From JANNFX01 sp031380225 (GTDB lineage: Bacteria; Pseudomonadota; Alphaproteobacteria; Rhizobiales; Hyphomicrobiaceae), in contig JANNFX010000171.1 of the NCBI GenBank assembly GCA_031380225.1, positions 1 through 30,270 of the forward strand: a stretch of DNA of 30,270 nucleotides, written 5' to 3'. The notes below the pieces were generated by a model. It was given only the letters and a program-made list of their open reading frames with translations, was not told where the DNA came from and did not search any database. Below, one piece after another: positions 15,980-22,682 of this stretch; within the stretch, counting starts at the first letter, position 1, and every line of letters starts with the position of its first letter. A program made the translations under genes and the position numbers.

Positions 15980-16666
15980 CTACCCCTGCCCCTTCTGTCC
16001 GTAGTGCTTAAATTTTTCGACCATTTCAGCCATAGCTGCATCTGACAAGATATCGGGAAAAATGTTGGCGGAGCTGAGCGCCAACAGTTTGTAATATTGC
16101 GTCGCCAGCGTTTCAACTTCATGCGCTAATTCTAGAGCGGATTTCAAGTTCTCACCAATTGCAATCTGACCGTGGCTGGCCATCAGGCAGGCGTCGCGGC
16201 TGCGCAATCCTTCAGCGACATGCTTTGCTAAGTCTTCGGTTCCGAACGTGGCGTAGGGCACGCAGGGGATATCTTTGCCGCCAGCTACTGCCACCATGTA
16301 ATGGAACGCAGGGATAGACCGTTGGGTGCAGGCAATGACTGTTGCGTGCAGTGAATGCGTGTGGACGACGGCATTGCGATCCGGCCTGGCGTGATAGGCG
16401 GCTAAATGAAAGCGCCATTCGCTGGACGGCTTGCGTTGACTGGGCGCGGAACTTCCGTCGCCACCAACAAAAGCGATATCGGAGAGCTGCAACTCCTCAT
16501 ACGCCATGCCCGTAGGCGTGATCAACATGCCGTCATTCCAGCGGCACGAGACATTGCCCGAGCGGCCCGGCGAAAGCCCCGAACGGCTCATATTCAACGC
16601 CGTATCTATGACGGCTTGGCGGGCGGCGCCTTCATCAATGCAAAAGTTCTTGGCGATAGTTGTCAT
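15980..16666 (-). CDS. Class II (zinc) aldolase, FucA-like; candidate 5-methylthioribulose-1-phosphate aldolase, 228 aa
   Basis: Zinc-dependent aldolase of the fuculose-phosphate aldolase/adducin family. Residues align with E. coli FucA at a constant offset of ten: Glu83 in SSEWRFH (E73), His102 and His104 in HTHSLH (H92, H94), and His165 in SHGQIA (H155). The phosphate-binding segment SGNVSCRWNDGMLITPTG is present, and the C-terminus LSDAAMAEMVEKFKHYG matches FucA. The ATG overlaps the mtnA stop by 4 bp (ATGA). Coupling to mtnA implies the substrate is 5-methylthioribulose-1-phosphate, giving DHAP and 2-(methylthio)acetaldehyde as for Ald2 of Rhodospirillum rubrum. MtnB dehydratase belongs to the same superfamily and is the main alternative, but the FucA resemblance argues against it. 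Ald2-type specificity is inferred from context. Confidence 0.85.
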   Translation of the reverse strand: MTTIAKNFCIDEGAARQAVIDTALNMSRSGLSPGRSGNVSCRWNDGMLITPTGMAYEELQLSDIAFVGGDGSSAPSQRKPSSEWRFHLAAYHARPDRNAVVHTHSLHATVIACTQRSIPAFHYMVAVAGGKDIPCVPYATFGTEDLAKHVAEGLRSRDACLMASHGQIAIGENLKSALELAHEVETLATQYYKLLALSSANIFPDILSDAAMAEMVEKFKHYGQKGQG

Positions 16667-17763
16667 GCTCGCAGCTTTCGTTCGGGATAAAGCGATAACA
16701 ATCCAGCTTTAGTTGCCGGGCACACACCACGCTCCGTAATTAGCCCGGTGATCAGGCGTGCGGGCGTGACGTCGAACGCTGGGTTGGCGGCGGGCGATCC
16801 GGGTGCTGCGATATCCACTGTTACCACCTGACCAGTTGGCAAACGCCCGCTCATTTTCAGAACTTCATCCGCCGGGCGGTTTTCAATTGCAATATTGCTG
16901 CCGTCATCAAGCGACCAATCCAGTGTTGAACTTGGCAGCGCGGCGTAGAACGGCACGCCGGTATCCTTGGCGGCGAGCGCCTTCAAATAAGTACCGATTT
17001 TGTTGGCCGCATCGCCATTTGCCGTGACGCGGTCTGCGCCGGTGATGACCAGATCGACCTGGCCGATTTGCATCAGATGCCCACCGGCGTTGTCGGCAAT
17101 GATCGTGTGCGGCACGCCGTGATGTCCGAGTTCGAATGCCGTCAGGCTGGCACCTTGATTGCGCGGCCGCGTTTCATCAACCCAAACGTGGATCGGAATT
17201 CCGGCGTCATGGGCATGATACATCGGCGAGGTCGCGGTGCCCCAGTCGACGCAGGCCAGCCACCCGGCATTGCAATGGGTCAGAATATTGACGGGCTTTC
17301 CCGGCTTTTTTGACGCCGCGATTTTCTTGATGATCTCGAGGCCATGCACGCCGATGCGGCGGCACATCTCGACATCGTCTTCGGCAATTTTTGCAGCGTG
17401 CGCGTAAGCTGCGGCAGTACGCGCGGCCGGCGGCAATGGTTTAAGCACACGGCTCATCTCATCTGTCGCCCAGCGCAAATTGATGGCCGTTGGGCGTTGC
17501 TCAGCGAGATAAGCGGCGGCTTGCTCAAGCGCGCTGTCGGTTGCGTCCGCACGCATGGCCAGGGCCATGCCATAAGCGGCTGTTGCGCCGATTAACGGCG
17601 CGCCGCGCACGAGCATGACCTTGATAGCATAGGCCGCATCATCAGCCGTTTTTAGCTTCACGTTTTTCAACACATGCGGCAGCAGCGTTTGATCGATGAT
17701 GCCAACGGACCAGCCATCGGGTTCGACCCAGATCGTGCGTGCTGGTTTGCCGTTGAGAATCAT
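16663..17763 (-). CDS. mtnA: Methylthioribose-1-phosphate isomerase, 366 aa
   Basis: Converts 5-methylthioribose-1-phosphate to 5-methylthioribulose-1-phosphate. It belongs to the eIF2B-alpha/MtnA family. Key features are VRGAPLIGATAAYGMALA near residues 52-69, THCNAG with catalytic Cys164, DETRPRNQGA (196-205) and TGADRV with catalytic Asp244. GDAANKIGTYLKALAA and NPAFDVTPARLITGLITERG complete the C-terminal domain. Length is typical. It overlaps by 4 bp (ATGA) with the upstream hydrolase stop and with the downstream aldolase start, indicating translational coupling. Start ATG 17761-17763 is unambiguous. It is the central enzyme of the MTA salvage region and would receive substrate from MtnP (21618-22496). 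Confidence 0.96.
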   Translation of the reverse strand: MILNGKPARTIWVEPDGWSVGIIDQTLLPHVLKNVKLKTADDAAYAIKVMLVRGAPLIGATAAYGMALAMRADATDSALEQAAAYLAEQRPTAINLRWATDEMSRVLKPLPPAARTAAAYAHAAKIAEDDVEMCRRIGVHGLEIIKKIAASKKPGKPVNILTHCNAGWLACVDWGTATSPMYHAHDAGIPIHVWVDETRPRNQGASLTAFELGHHGVPHTIIADNAGGHLMQIGQVDLVITGADRVTANGDAANKIGTYLKALAAKDTGVPFYAALPSSTLDWSLDDGSNIAIENRPADEVLKMSGRLPTGQVVTVDIAAPGSPAANPAFDVTPARLITGLITERGVCPATKAGLLSLYPERKLRA

Positions 17764-18461
17764 GTGCGCCCTGCAATCCTGTTGATGAAATTCACGATAG
17801 CCTCGGCGGTCTCAGCCGGGCGCGATTGCAGCAGCATATGGGCTGACGCAAAAAGTGCCAACTCGGCACCGGGCTTTGACTTGATGAAGGCTTTCGTAGT
17901 GCGCGGCGGCACCACCCAATCAGCTCTACCATGGAGCGCTAGGACGGGGCACGAAAGTTTCGCGAAATCGTGGCGCACGTCAACGCCAGCGACGGCTTTC
18001 AAGCGGGCGGAGCGCAGACCAGGCGTAAGTTGACGAATAATGTCATCGACCTTGGCTGACACCTCCTGATTGCGATAGCGCCCCATTAGAAAGGCGTCGC
18101 GCGCCGCACGCGGCGCTTGATGCGGGTTCACGCTTGCCGCGCGGCGTACGAGCAGCGGCGGCCACGGGCTTTTCAAGAACGTCGCCGCCAGAATGAGCCC
18201 TGCGATTTGGTCTGGTGGCGCGGCCACCAATTTGACCGCAACGGGTCCCGAAAAACTTTCACCCAACACAACAACACGGCGCGTTCCAATCTTGCTCCGC
18301 GCAAAGGCCATATAATCTTCATAGCCCATCGATGGATCATTGGGATAGCGCACGACCGTAACCGGTAAATCTTCCGGCAAGCGCCGCTGCAGCCACGCGA
18401 ACAAATCGCCGGTGCCATCGAGCCCGGGCAGCAGCACAAGTTCAATCCGTTCAGCTGACAT
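17760..18461 (-). CDS. Alpha/beta-hydrolase fold protein, 233 aa
   Basis: Small serine hydrolase of unknown substrate. It opens with the strand and oxyanion segment IELVLLPGLDGTGDLFAWL. The nucleophile elbow is LGESFSG (Ser69), the acid is probably Asp181 in LHGRADWVVP, and the histidine is His208 in ASAHMLLQSRP. A short cap lies around residues 98-150. There is no signal peptide, so it is cytosolic. Start ATG 18459-18461 shares one base with the upstream zinc-ribbon stop (TGATG), and its own stop overlaps mtnA by 4 bp, so it belongs to the mtnA-aldolase operon. A longer upstream frame exists but runs over the zinc-ribbon gene and lacks family resemblance. A role in processing a methylthio or sugar-phosphate ester is conceivable, but nothing in the sequence proves it. 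Confidence 0.85.
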   Translation of the reverse strand: MSAERIELVLLPGLDGTGDLFAWLQRRLPEDLPVTVVRYPNDPSMGYEDYMAFARSKIGTRRVVVLGESFSGPVAVKLVAAPPDQIAGLILAATFLKSPWPPLLVRRAASVNPHQAPRAARDAFLMGRYRNQEVSAKVDDIIRQLTPGLRSARLKAVAGVDVRHDFAKLSCPVLALHGRADWVVPPRTTKAFIKSKPGAELALFASAHMLLQSRPAETAEAIVNFINRIAGRT

Positions 18462-18694
18462 CACGACATGCCCGACGGTCCGGCGAGCGGAATGTGCATG
18501 GTCCCTTCCATTCCGCATGCCCGGCAGTTGAGCGCGTACCATTCGGCATAAGGCCGTGCCGATCGATCGATAACTTTGAGGCCAGCCGCTTCGCATCGCG
18601 GGCAGACCACCGGCTCATCGGGATCGATCCGCCACGCCATGATGCGCGGCAGCGCCCTCGTGATTTCATCAGGCGTTAGGTCATTAATGGCCAT
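18461..18694 (-). CDS. Small zinc-ribbon protein, 77 aa, function unknown
   Basis: A predicted cytosolic protein with two Cys pairs, CPRC (Cys31, Cys34) and CRAC (Cys57, Cys60), suited to a single zinc ribbon of the rubredoxin-knuckle type. The N-terminal half (MAINDLTPDEITRALPRIMA) is helical. The segment between the Cys pairs includes RPYAEWYALNCRAC. ATG 18692-18694 is chosen over a TTG at 18730 because the extra residues would be translated from the palindrome region. Its stop forms TGATG with the hydrolase start, which strongly suggests it is the first gene of the hydrolase-mtnA-aldolase operon. I do not recognise the family. A redox, nucleic-acid-binding or metallochaperone role cannot be distinguished. 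Confidence 0.75.
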   Translation of the reverse strand: MAINDLTPDEITRALPRIMAWRIDPDEPVVCPRCEAAGLKVIDRSARPYAEWYALNCRACGMEGTMHIPLAGPSGMS

Positions 18695-18709
18695 GCTAGT
18701 TTCCGATTT

Positions 18710-18770
18710 GGGGTCAGACCCCTCACACAATTGATCCCGAACTATCAGCGACAGTGGTGTGAGGGGTCTG
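18710..18770. repeat. Inverted repeat between apt and the zinc-ribbon gene
   Basis: CAGACCCCTCACAC (18715-18728) is perfectly inverted at 18757-18770, with a 28-nt loop. The left arm overlaps a compact palindrome GGGGTCAGACCCC (18710-18722). The structure lies just past the region of overlap with zinc-ribbon translation and before the apt 3' end. It could partly terminate or attenuate apt transcripts, or be a mobile palindrome. Confidence 0.85.
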
Positions 18771-18778
18771 CCGCCACG

Positions 18779-19309
18779 TCAATGTCCGTCAAATGCCATC
18801 AGCGCGTGGCTTTCGACATCAATACTTTTGAGCCGCGCGATGCCGCCCAATTCGGGCAAATCGATAATAAAAACCGCGCCGACAATTTCTCCGCCCGAGC
18901 GGCGGATCAATTTGGCGGCAGCCTCTGCCGTACCGCCGGTCGCGATCAGGTCGTCTACAATTAAGATGCGCTGGCCGGGTTTGATGGCGTCTTCGTGGAC
19001 CTCAACCGTATCAGTGCCGTATTCGAGCGCATATTCTTGCGAAATCGTTCGAAACGGCAGCTTGCCCTTCTTTCGGACCGGCACAAACCCGCAGCCAAGC
19101 CGGTCGGCAACAGCGCCACCAAGGATGAAACCGCGTGCTTCAATGCCCGCGACCGCATGGACCGGTAAGTTCCGGTAAGGCTCGGCCATTTGGGCCACCG
19201 TCGCTTTGAATCCCGGACCATCGCCCAGCAAAGTCGTGACATCGCGGAACATGATGCCGGGCTTTGGGTAGTCTGGGATGGTGCGGATGAGGGACTTCAA
19301 ATCATTCAC
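18779..19309 (-). CDS. apt: Adenine phosphoribosyltransferase, 176 aa
   Basis: Converts adenine and PRPP to AMP and pyrophosphate in the cytosol. The sequence begins VNDLKSLIRTIPDYPKPGIM (Val codon as start Met) and contains the N-terminal hallmark FRDVTTLLGD. It also has EARGFILGGAVADRLGCGFV, the KKGKLP hood loop, and the PRPP-binding motif ILIVDDLIATGGTAEAA. The start is GTG 19307-19309, fixed by a strong AAGGAG six bases upstream. A TTG at 19327 would sit upstream of that ribosome-binding site and is rejected. In this context it would recycle adenine released by MtnP. The zinc-ribbon/mtnA operon follows on the same strand after a palindrome-rich gap of 84 bp, so read-through is possible. 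Confidence 0.96.
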   Translation of the reverse strand: MNDLKSLIRTIPDYPKPGIMFRDVTTLLGDGPGFKATVAQMAEPYRNLPVHAVAGIEARGFILGGAVADRLGCGFVPVRKKGKLPFRTISQEYALEYGTDTVEVHEDAIKPGQRILIVDDLIATGGTAEAAAKLIRRSGGEIVGAVFIIDLPELGGIARLKSIDVESHALMAFDGH

Positions 19310-19417
19310 GGGACACTCCTTGGGCAAAAAAACCGGCCTCCGTCAAAATCAAGGCGCAAATTATCAATAACTCAGAGGCAGGGGTAGGTTGTATAGTAGC
19401 GGAATAGGTGATTCGCC

Positions 19418-19918
19418 GTGTTTCGTTTGCGTGATCCGCAGCCTGTCGCTGCCACACTTGGCACTTCGTCGTGGGCAAACCGCATGATCCAAGACAGCAC
19501 ATTTCCTTTAAGCGGCCAAACCAACCTCGACGACCTGCCGCGCACGCTGCGCCGCGAGCACGAAGCCCGCGCCCGTGAAGCCCGCGAGCGGGATGGCCCG
19601 AGCCTCGGCACTCCGTCCCATGCCAGCACAGCGCCGGCGGTGACCGCTCCGCAGGCCCCAGACATGACCTATATGGCAACCGAGACTTATGCAGCGCCGC
19701 AAGGTTCAATAGTGGCGGCAGGAAATGTTCCCGCCGTCGTCAAAGCCGTTGACGTGCCATTCGGCGACCTGGTCGCATTCTTTCTGAAAGCGGTCGTCGC
19801 TGCCGTGCCCGCGATGCTGCTGATGATGATCATGCTTTGGGGCATCGGCCAGATCATCGAAATCGTAGCGCCGCACCTGCTCAAGATGAAAATCCTGATC
19901 AGCTTCCCGAACAGTTGA
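19418..19918 (+). CDS. Hypothetical protein with C-terminal membrane segment, 166 aa
   Basis: Family not recognised. The first 60 residues are hydrophilic, with an Arg/Glu/Ala-rich helix (RREHEARAREARERDG, about 45-60). An Ala/Pro/Thr-rich spacer follows (65-105). One long hydrophobic stretch (about 118-150; LVAFFLKAVVAAVPAMLLMM continuing to IIEIVAP) could be one long or two short transmembrane helices. The likely topology is a bitopic inner-membrane protein with a cytosolic N-terminal domain. Start is GTG 19418 with AGGTG about 9 nt upstream; ATG 19484 is the alternative. It is the only plus-strand gene in this stretch and ends 13 bp from the convergent barrel gene. An overlapping antisense frame has Arg-rich composition and was rejected. 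Coding status is probable, not certain. Confidence 0.6.
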   Translation: MFRLRDPQPVAATLGTSSWANRMIQDSTFPLSGQTNLDDLPRTLRREHEARAREARERDGPSLGTPSHASTAPAVTAPQAPDMTYMATETYAAPQGSIVAAGNVPAVVKAVDVPFGDLVAFFLKAVVAAVPAMLLMMIMLWGIGQIIEIVAPHLLKMKILISFPNS

Positions 19919-19931
19919 GCTAGCTCCCCGG

Positions 19932-21005
19932 CTAGAATCCAACGGACACCCCTGCATTGAGCCGCCAATCGGGTTCGGCTTGCAGACCGTTTTCGTTGCT
20001 CGCGATCGGTACGCCGAACGACGTATAGGCCGACCACGCGTCGTGCGTTACGCGAAGTCCGGGCGACAGATAAATTGTGTTGCCGCCTGAATTTTCGTCG
20101 TCGATCCCGTTTTGCGATTGCTTGCCAGCCCACTCACCATTGAGTTCTAGGATCAGATCAACAGCGGTTCCGCCCTTGGCGCTGGCTTCGATGCGATTGT
20201 GTCCTTCGTGTTTTTGCACAGCATCGCGCGGCTCGCCGCCGTGAAACATCGGCTGGCTGCCAGTACTTCTCATCAAGCGGTACGAGACGGAAGCGTTGTA
20301 AAACACGAGGTCGCCAAGATCGGTATTTTGCGTGCCGGTGCTGACGGTTGAATAAACCACACTGCCATCGAATGACCAGGCACCCGAGCGGCGGGTCAAC
20401 GCCAAACCGAATAAACCGTCCCACGAGCCTGAGCCCGGCTGGAATTCGGCTTCGAAAAGTTCGCCTTCGACACTTGTGCGGTTTGAGGGCCCAGTCGGGG
20501 CTTTGACGCCAAAGATCACGGCAGCTTCCGTGCGGCTGGCGGTATCATTTAAGAACCGGTACTGGCCATACACGGACAAGTCGCCGATCCCAGACGATGA
20601 TGAGAAGTCCTCGATATCAATTTCACCGTCTTCAAATTCGGCAGCACGAATACCGGTGCGCTTTTGATAGGGCAGCCGGAAGCCAACTGTGAGGTCGTGT
20701 GTCAAGCCGTAGGCATAGGTCAACGCATAGCTTTTGACGGTGTCGAGGCCATGCACGTCTTCGTTGCCGGATGCCGTAGCGCTGATCAGTGCGTCGCCGC
20801 TGAGGCGTTCGAGGTCAGTATAGATGATCGAAACACCGGCAACGCTCTGGCCTTGATCGAGGCTCGAAGCTGACAGACCAACGATCGGCCCCGAGCCGCC
20901 AGCATTGCCGATGCTTCCAGGGTGATGTGCAAATGCTGGCGCAACAGTGAGCACCGTGGATGCAGAAACGAGCGCCACAGAGGCAGCTAAAACGTGGGGT
21001 TGCAT
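19932..21005 (-). CDS. Outer-membrane beta-barrel protein, phenol-degradation MetA/transporter type, 357 aa
   Basis: A signal peptide (MQPHVLAASVALVSASTVLT..APAFA) precedes a mature start HHPGSIGNAGGSGP. Repeated amphipathic strands with alternating polar and aromatic residues follow (KSYALTYAYGLTHDLTVGFR, DLSVYGQYRFLND, AWSFDGSVVYSTVST). The C-terminus RLNAGVSVGF ends in Phe, the usual BAM signal. Overall it resembles the putative-transporter barrels of the MetA-pathway-of-phenol-degradation family. His-rich spots occur at the mature N-terminus and in MFHGGEPRDAVQKHEGHNR. ATG 21003-21005 with GAAGGT upstream is preferred to a longer frame from 21053. It lies 80 bp downstream of a DUF2946 gene on the same strand, and together they suggest a metal-linked envelope pair (inference). 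Confidence 0.78.
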   Translation of the reverse strand: MQPHVLAASVALVSASTVLTVAPAFAHHPGSIGNAGGSGPIVGLSASSLDQGQSVAGVSIIYTDLERLSGDALISATASGNEDVHGLDTVKSYALTYAYGLTHDLTVGFRLPYQKRTGIRAAEFEDGEIDIEDFSSSSGIGDLSVYGQYRFLNDTASRTEAAVIFGVKAPTGPSNRTSVEGELFEAEFQPGSGSWDGLFGLALTRRSGAWSFDGSVVYSTVSTGTQNTDLGDLVFYNASVSYRLMRSTGSQPMFHGGEPRDAVQKHEGHNRIEASAKGGTAVDLILELNGEWAGKQSQNGIDDENSGGNTIYLSPGLRVTHDAWSAYTSFGVPIASNENGLQAEPDWRLNAGVSVGF

Positions 21006-21085
21006 AGAATAGTACCTTCGATGACGCAGTGCGATCACGTTAGATCGCTGCAAATTGCTGAATAGTTGAGTGACGTAGACTCAAA

Positions 21086-21493
21086 TTAGACAGCAGCAAC
21101 CGGAGGGCCACGCGGAGAATGAGACAGAAATTGAGAACGCAAATTGCCCGCGGCACAGCACGGCTGAAAACTCAATGCGCCTAAAACATCGTCACGAAAA
21201 ACAACGTCAGTATTGGCTACCGGTGTTACAGCTGTCCCCGCAGAATTTGCGCAGCTGCCGGCAAGGCATAATGGGCACTTAACAGATTGATTTTGGACAG
21301 GCTGCGGATTGCCCTGTTCATCGATCAACACTTGACCTTGCGCCGTGCAGATCACGAACGGCCCACCGAACGGATTACCTGCAGCCGCATCCATCGCCGC
21401 GCTGTGAGTCGCAGCCGCAAACAGCGGCTGCAGCGCCAAAATCAGCGTTGCCAGCACACCGAACATCCGCCGGTATTTGCGAAGTGATCCCAT
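21086..21493 (-). CDS. DUF2946-like exported cysteine-rich protein, 135 aa
   Basis: Small predicted exported protein. A signal-like segment (MFGVLATLILALQPLFAAAT, residues 10-29) precedes a mature region with Cys at 49, 73, 76, 81, 112 and 113. The motif VKCPLCLAGSC and the C-terminal SPRGPPVAAV are typical of DUF2946 proteins. These are often encoded beside metal (copper) resistance or TonB-receptor genes. Here the next gene on the same strand is an outer-membrane barrel with His-rich segments, consistent with a metal-related function, though no direct evidence exists. Start ATG 21491-21493 has a weak ribosome-binding site. It lies 124 bp beyond mtnP on the same strand. Confidence 0.72.
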   Translation of the reverse strand: MGSLRKYRRMFGVLATLILALQPLFAAATHSAAMDAAAGNPFGGPFVICTAQGQVLIDEQGNPQPVQNQSVKCPLCLAGSCANSAGTAVTPVANTDVVFRDDVLGALSFQPCCAAGNLRSQFLSHSPRGPPVAAV

Positions 21494-21617
21494 CGGCGCA
21501 GTAAAGCAACGTCACCACCAGCCGTCCAGGACACAAATGCCACACATTCACTCGCAGTTAGGCTGTAGCTTCGGTTAACCTTGCGCCACGTTTGTACGAC
21601 AAGCTCGGGGGCTTGTA

Positions 21618-22496
21618 TTAAGCCCCACGCAACACCCGCCCGGCCACCGCATCGAGTTTGGCCAACAGCACCGGATCGCGCGCCCCGGGCGGCGTGATGA
21701 TGGCCACATCCAACGCCGTGTCAGATCCGATGGGGCACGACGGATGTTCGCGAGGGAAATCACACGCCAGTCGCGTCACCAAGCGTTGCGCCTTTTCGGT
21801 ATTGCCTGTCATGACCCGGATGATTGACGCCACATCAACAGACACATGATCGGAATGCCAGCAGTCATAGTCGGTCACCATCGCCACTGTGGCGTAGGTC
21901 ATCTCCGCTTCGCGCGCGAGTTTGGCTTCGGGCATGTTGGTCATGCCGATCACATCGCAGCCCCAGCTTCGATAGAGATTGCTCTCAGCGCGTGTTGAAA
22001 ACTGCGGGCCTTCCATGACGAGATATGTGCCGCCGCGCGCCGCTTCAATTTTTTCCGCCGCGCATGCCGCCGCGATTGCGTCAACCAACAATGGGCTAAC
22101 CGGGTCTGCAACGGAGACGTGGGCGACACATCCGGTTCCAAAAAACGATTTTTCACGCGCAAATGTTCGATCGATAAACTGGTCAGGCAACACGAAATGC
22201 CCCGGTGCGTACTCTTCCTTCAACGACCCGCAGGCAGAAATTGAAACGAGATCGGTGACTCCGGCCCGTTTCATGGCGTCGATATTGGCGCGGTAATTAA
22301 TAGCTGACGGCGAAAGTTTATGGCCACGGCCATGGCGCGGCAAAAAACGGAGTGATAACCCTGCAATTTCAGCGAATAATACTTGGTCAGACGGAGCGCC
22401 CCACGGCCCGTCTACCGTTGTCCAATGGGCATTTTCTAGCCCTGGCAGGTTGTAAAACCCGCTGCCGCCGATAACACCCAAAACCGATTTTGTCAT
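21618..22496 (-). CDS. mtnP: S-methyl-5'-thioadenosine phosphorylase, about 292 aa
   Basis: Purine-nucleoside phosphorylase-family enzyme that splits 5'-methylthioadenosine with phosphate into adenine and methylthioribose-1-phosphate. It begins MTKSVLGVIGGSGFYNLPGL. It has the phosphate-binding PRHGRGHKLSPSAINYRANI, the VSISACGSLKEEYAPGHFVL segment, and EGPQFSTRAESNLYRSWG followed by VIGMTNMPEAKLAREAEM. The nucleoside-binding aspartate region is VTDYDCWH. Two ATGs are possible (22508 and 22496); the second follows GGGGCG at good distance and fits the family start. Its products feed MtnA and Apt encoded 2-5 kb away on the same strand. It is divergent from the DUF937 gene. No riboswitch fold was seen in the 186-bp upstream gap. 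Confidence 0.95.
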   Translation of the reverse strand: MTKSVLGVIGGSGFYNLPGLENAHWTTVDGPWGAPSDQVLFAEIAGLSLRFLPRHGRGHKLSPSAINYRANIDAMKRAGVTDLVSISACGSLKEEYAPGHFVLPDQFIDRTFAREKSFFGTGCVAHVSVADPVSPLLVDAIAAACAAEKIEAARGGTYLVMEGPQFSTRAESNLYRSWGCDVIGMTNMPEAKLAREAEMTYATVAMVTDYDCWHSDHVSVDVASIIRVMTGNTEKAQRLVTRLACDFPREHPSCPIGSDTALDVAIITPPGARDPVLLAKLDAVAGRVLRGA

Positions 22497-22682
22497 TGGT
22501 CGCCCCATTTTAGCCAGTTATGAGTATTTAACGATGCGCTGGAAACGACGTCTTTCCTCATCGCTATCTGATATCTCGCATCCCGGAATAACTGCATCTC
22601 AAATCGACGCATTTGATCCTGAGCTTCGATACCTACATCATGTGCGCACGTACCACGCCCCACATTTGTAAAGGCCCACACC

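Noticed and set aside
19302..19709. 135-codon minus-strand frame overlapping the small membrane protein
   Set aside because: Cys/Arg-rich composition without recognisable features. It also overlaps the apt start, whereas the plus frame has a coherent hydrophobic segment.
22497..22682. SAM-type or other riboswitch before mtnP
   Set aside because: No conserved riboswitch core or multi-stem arrangement could be recognised in the divergent gap.
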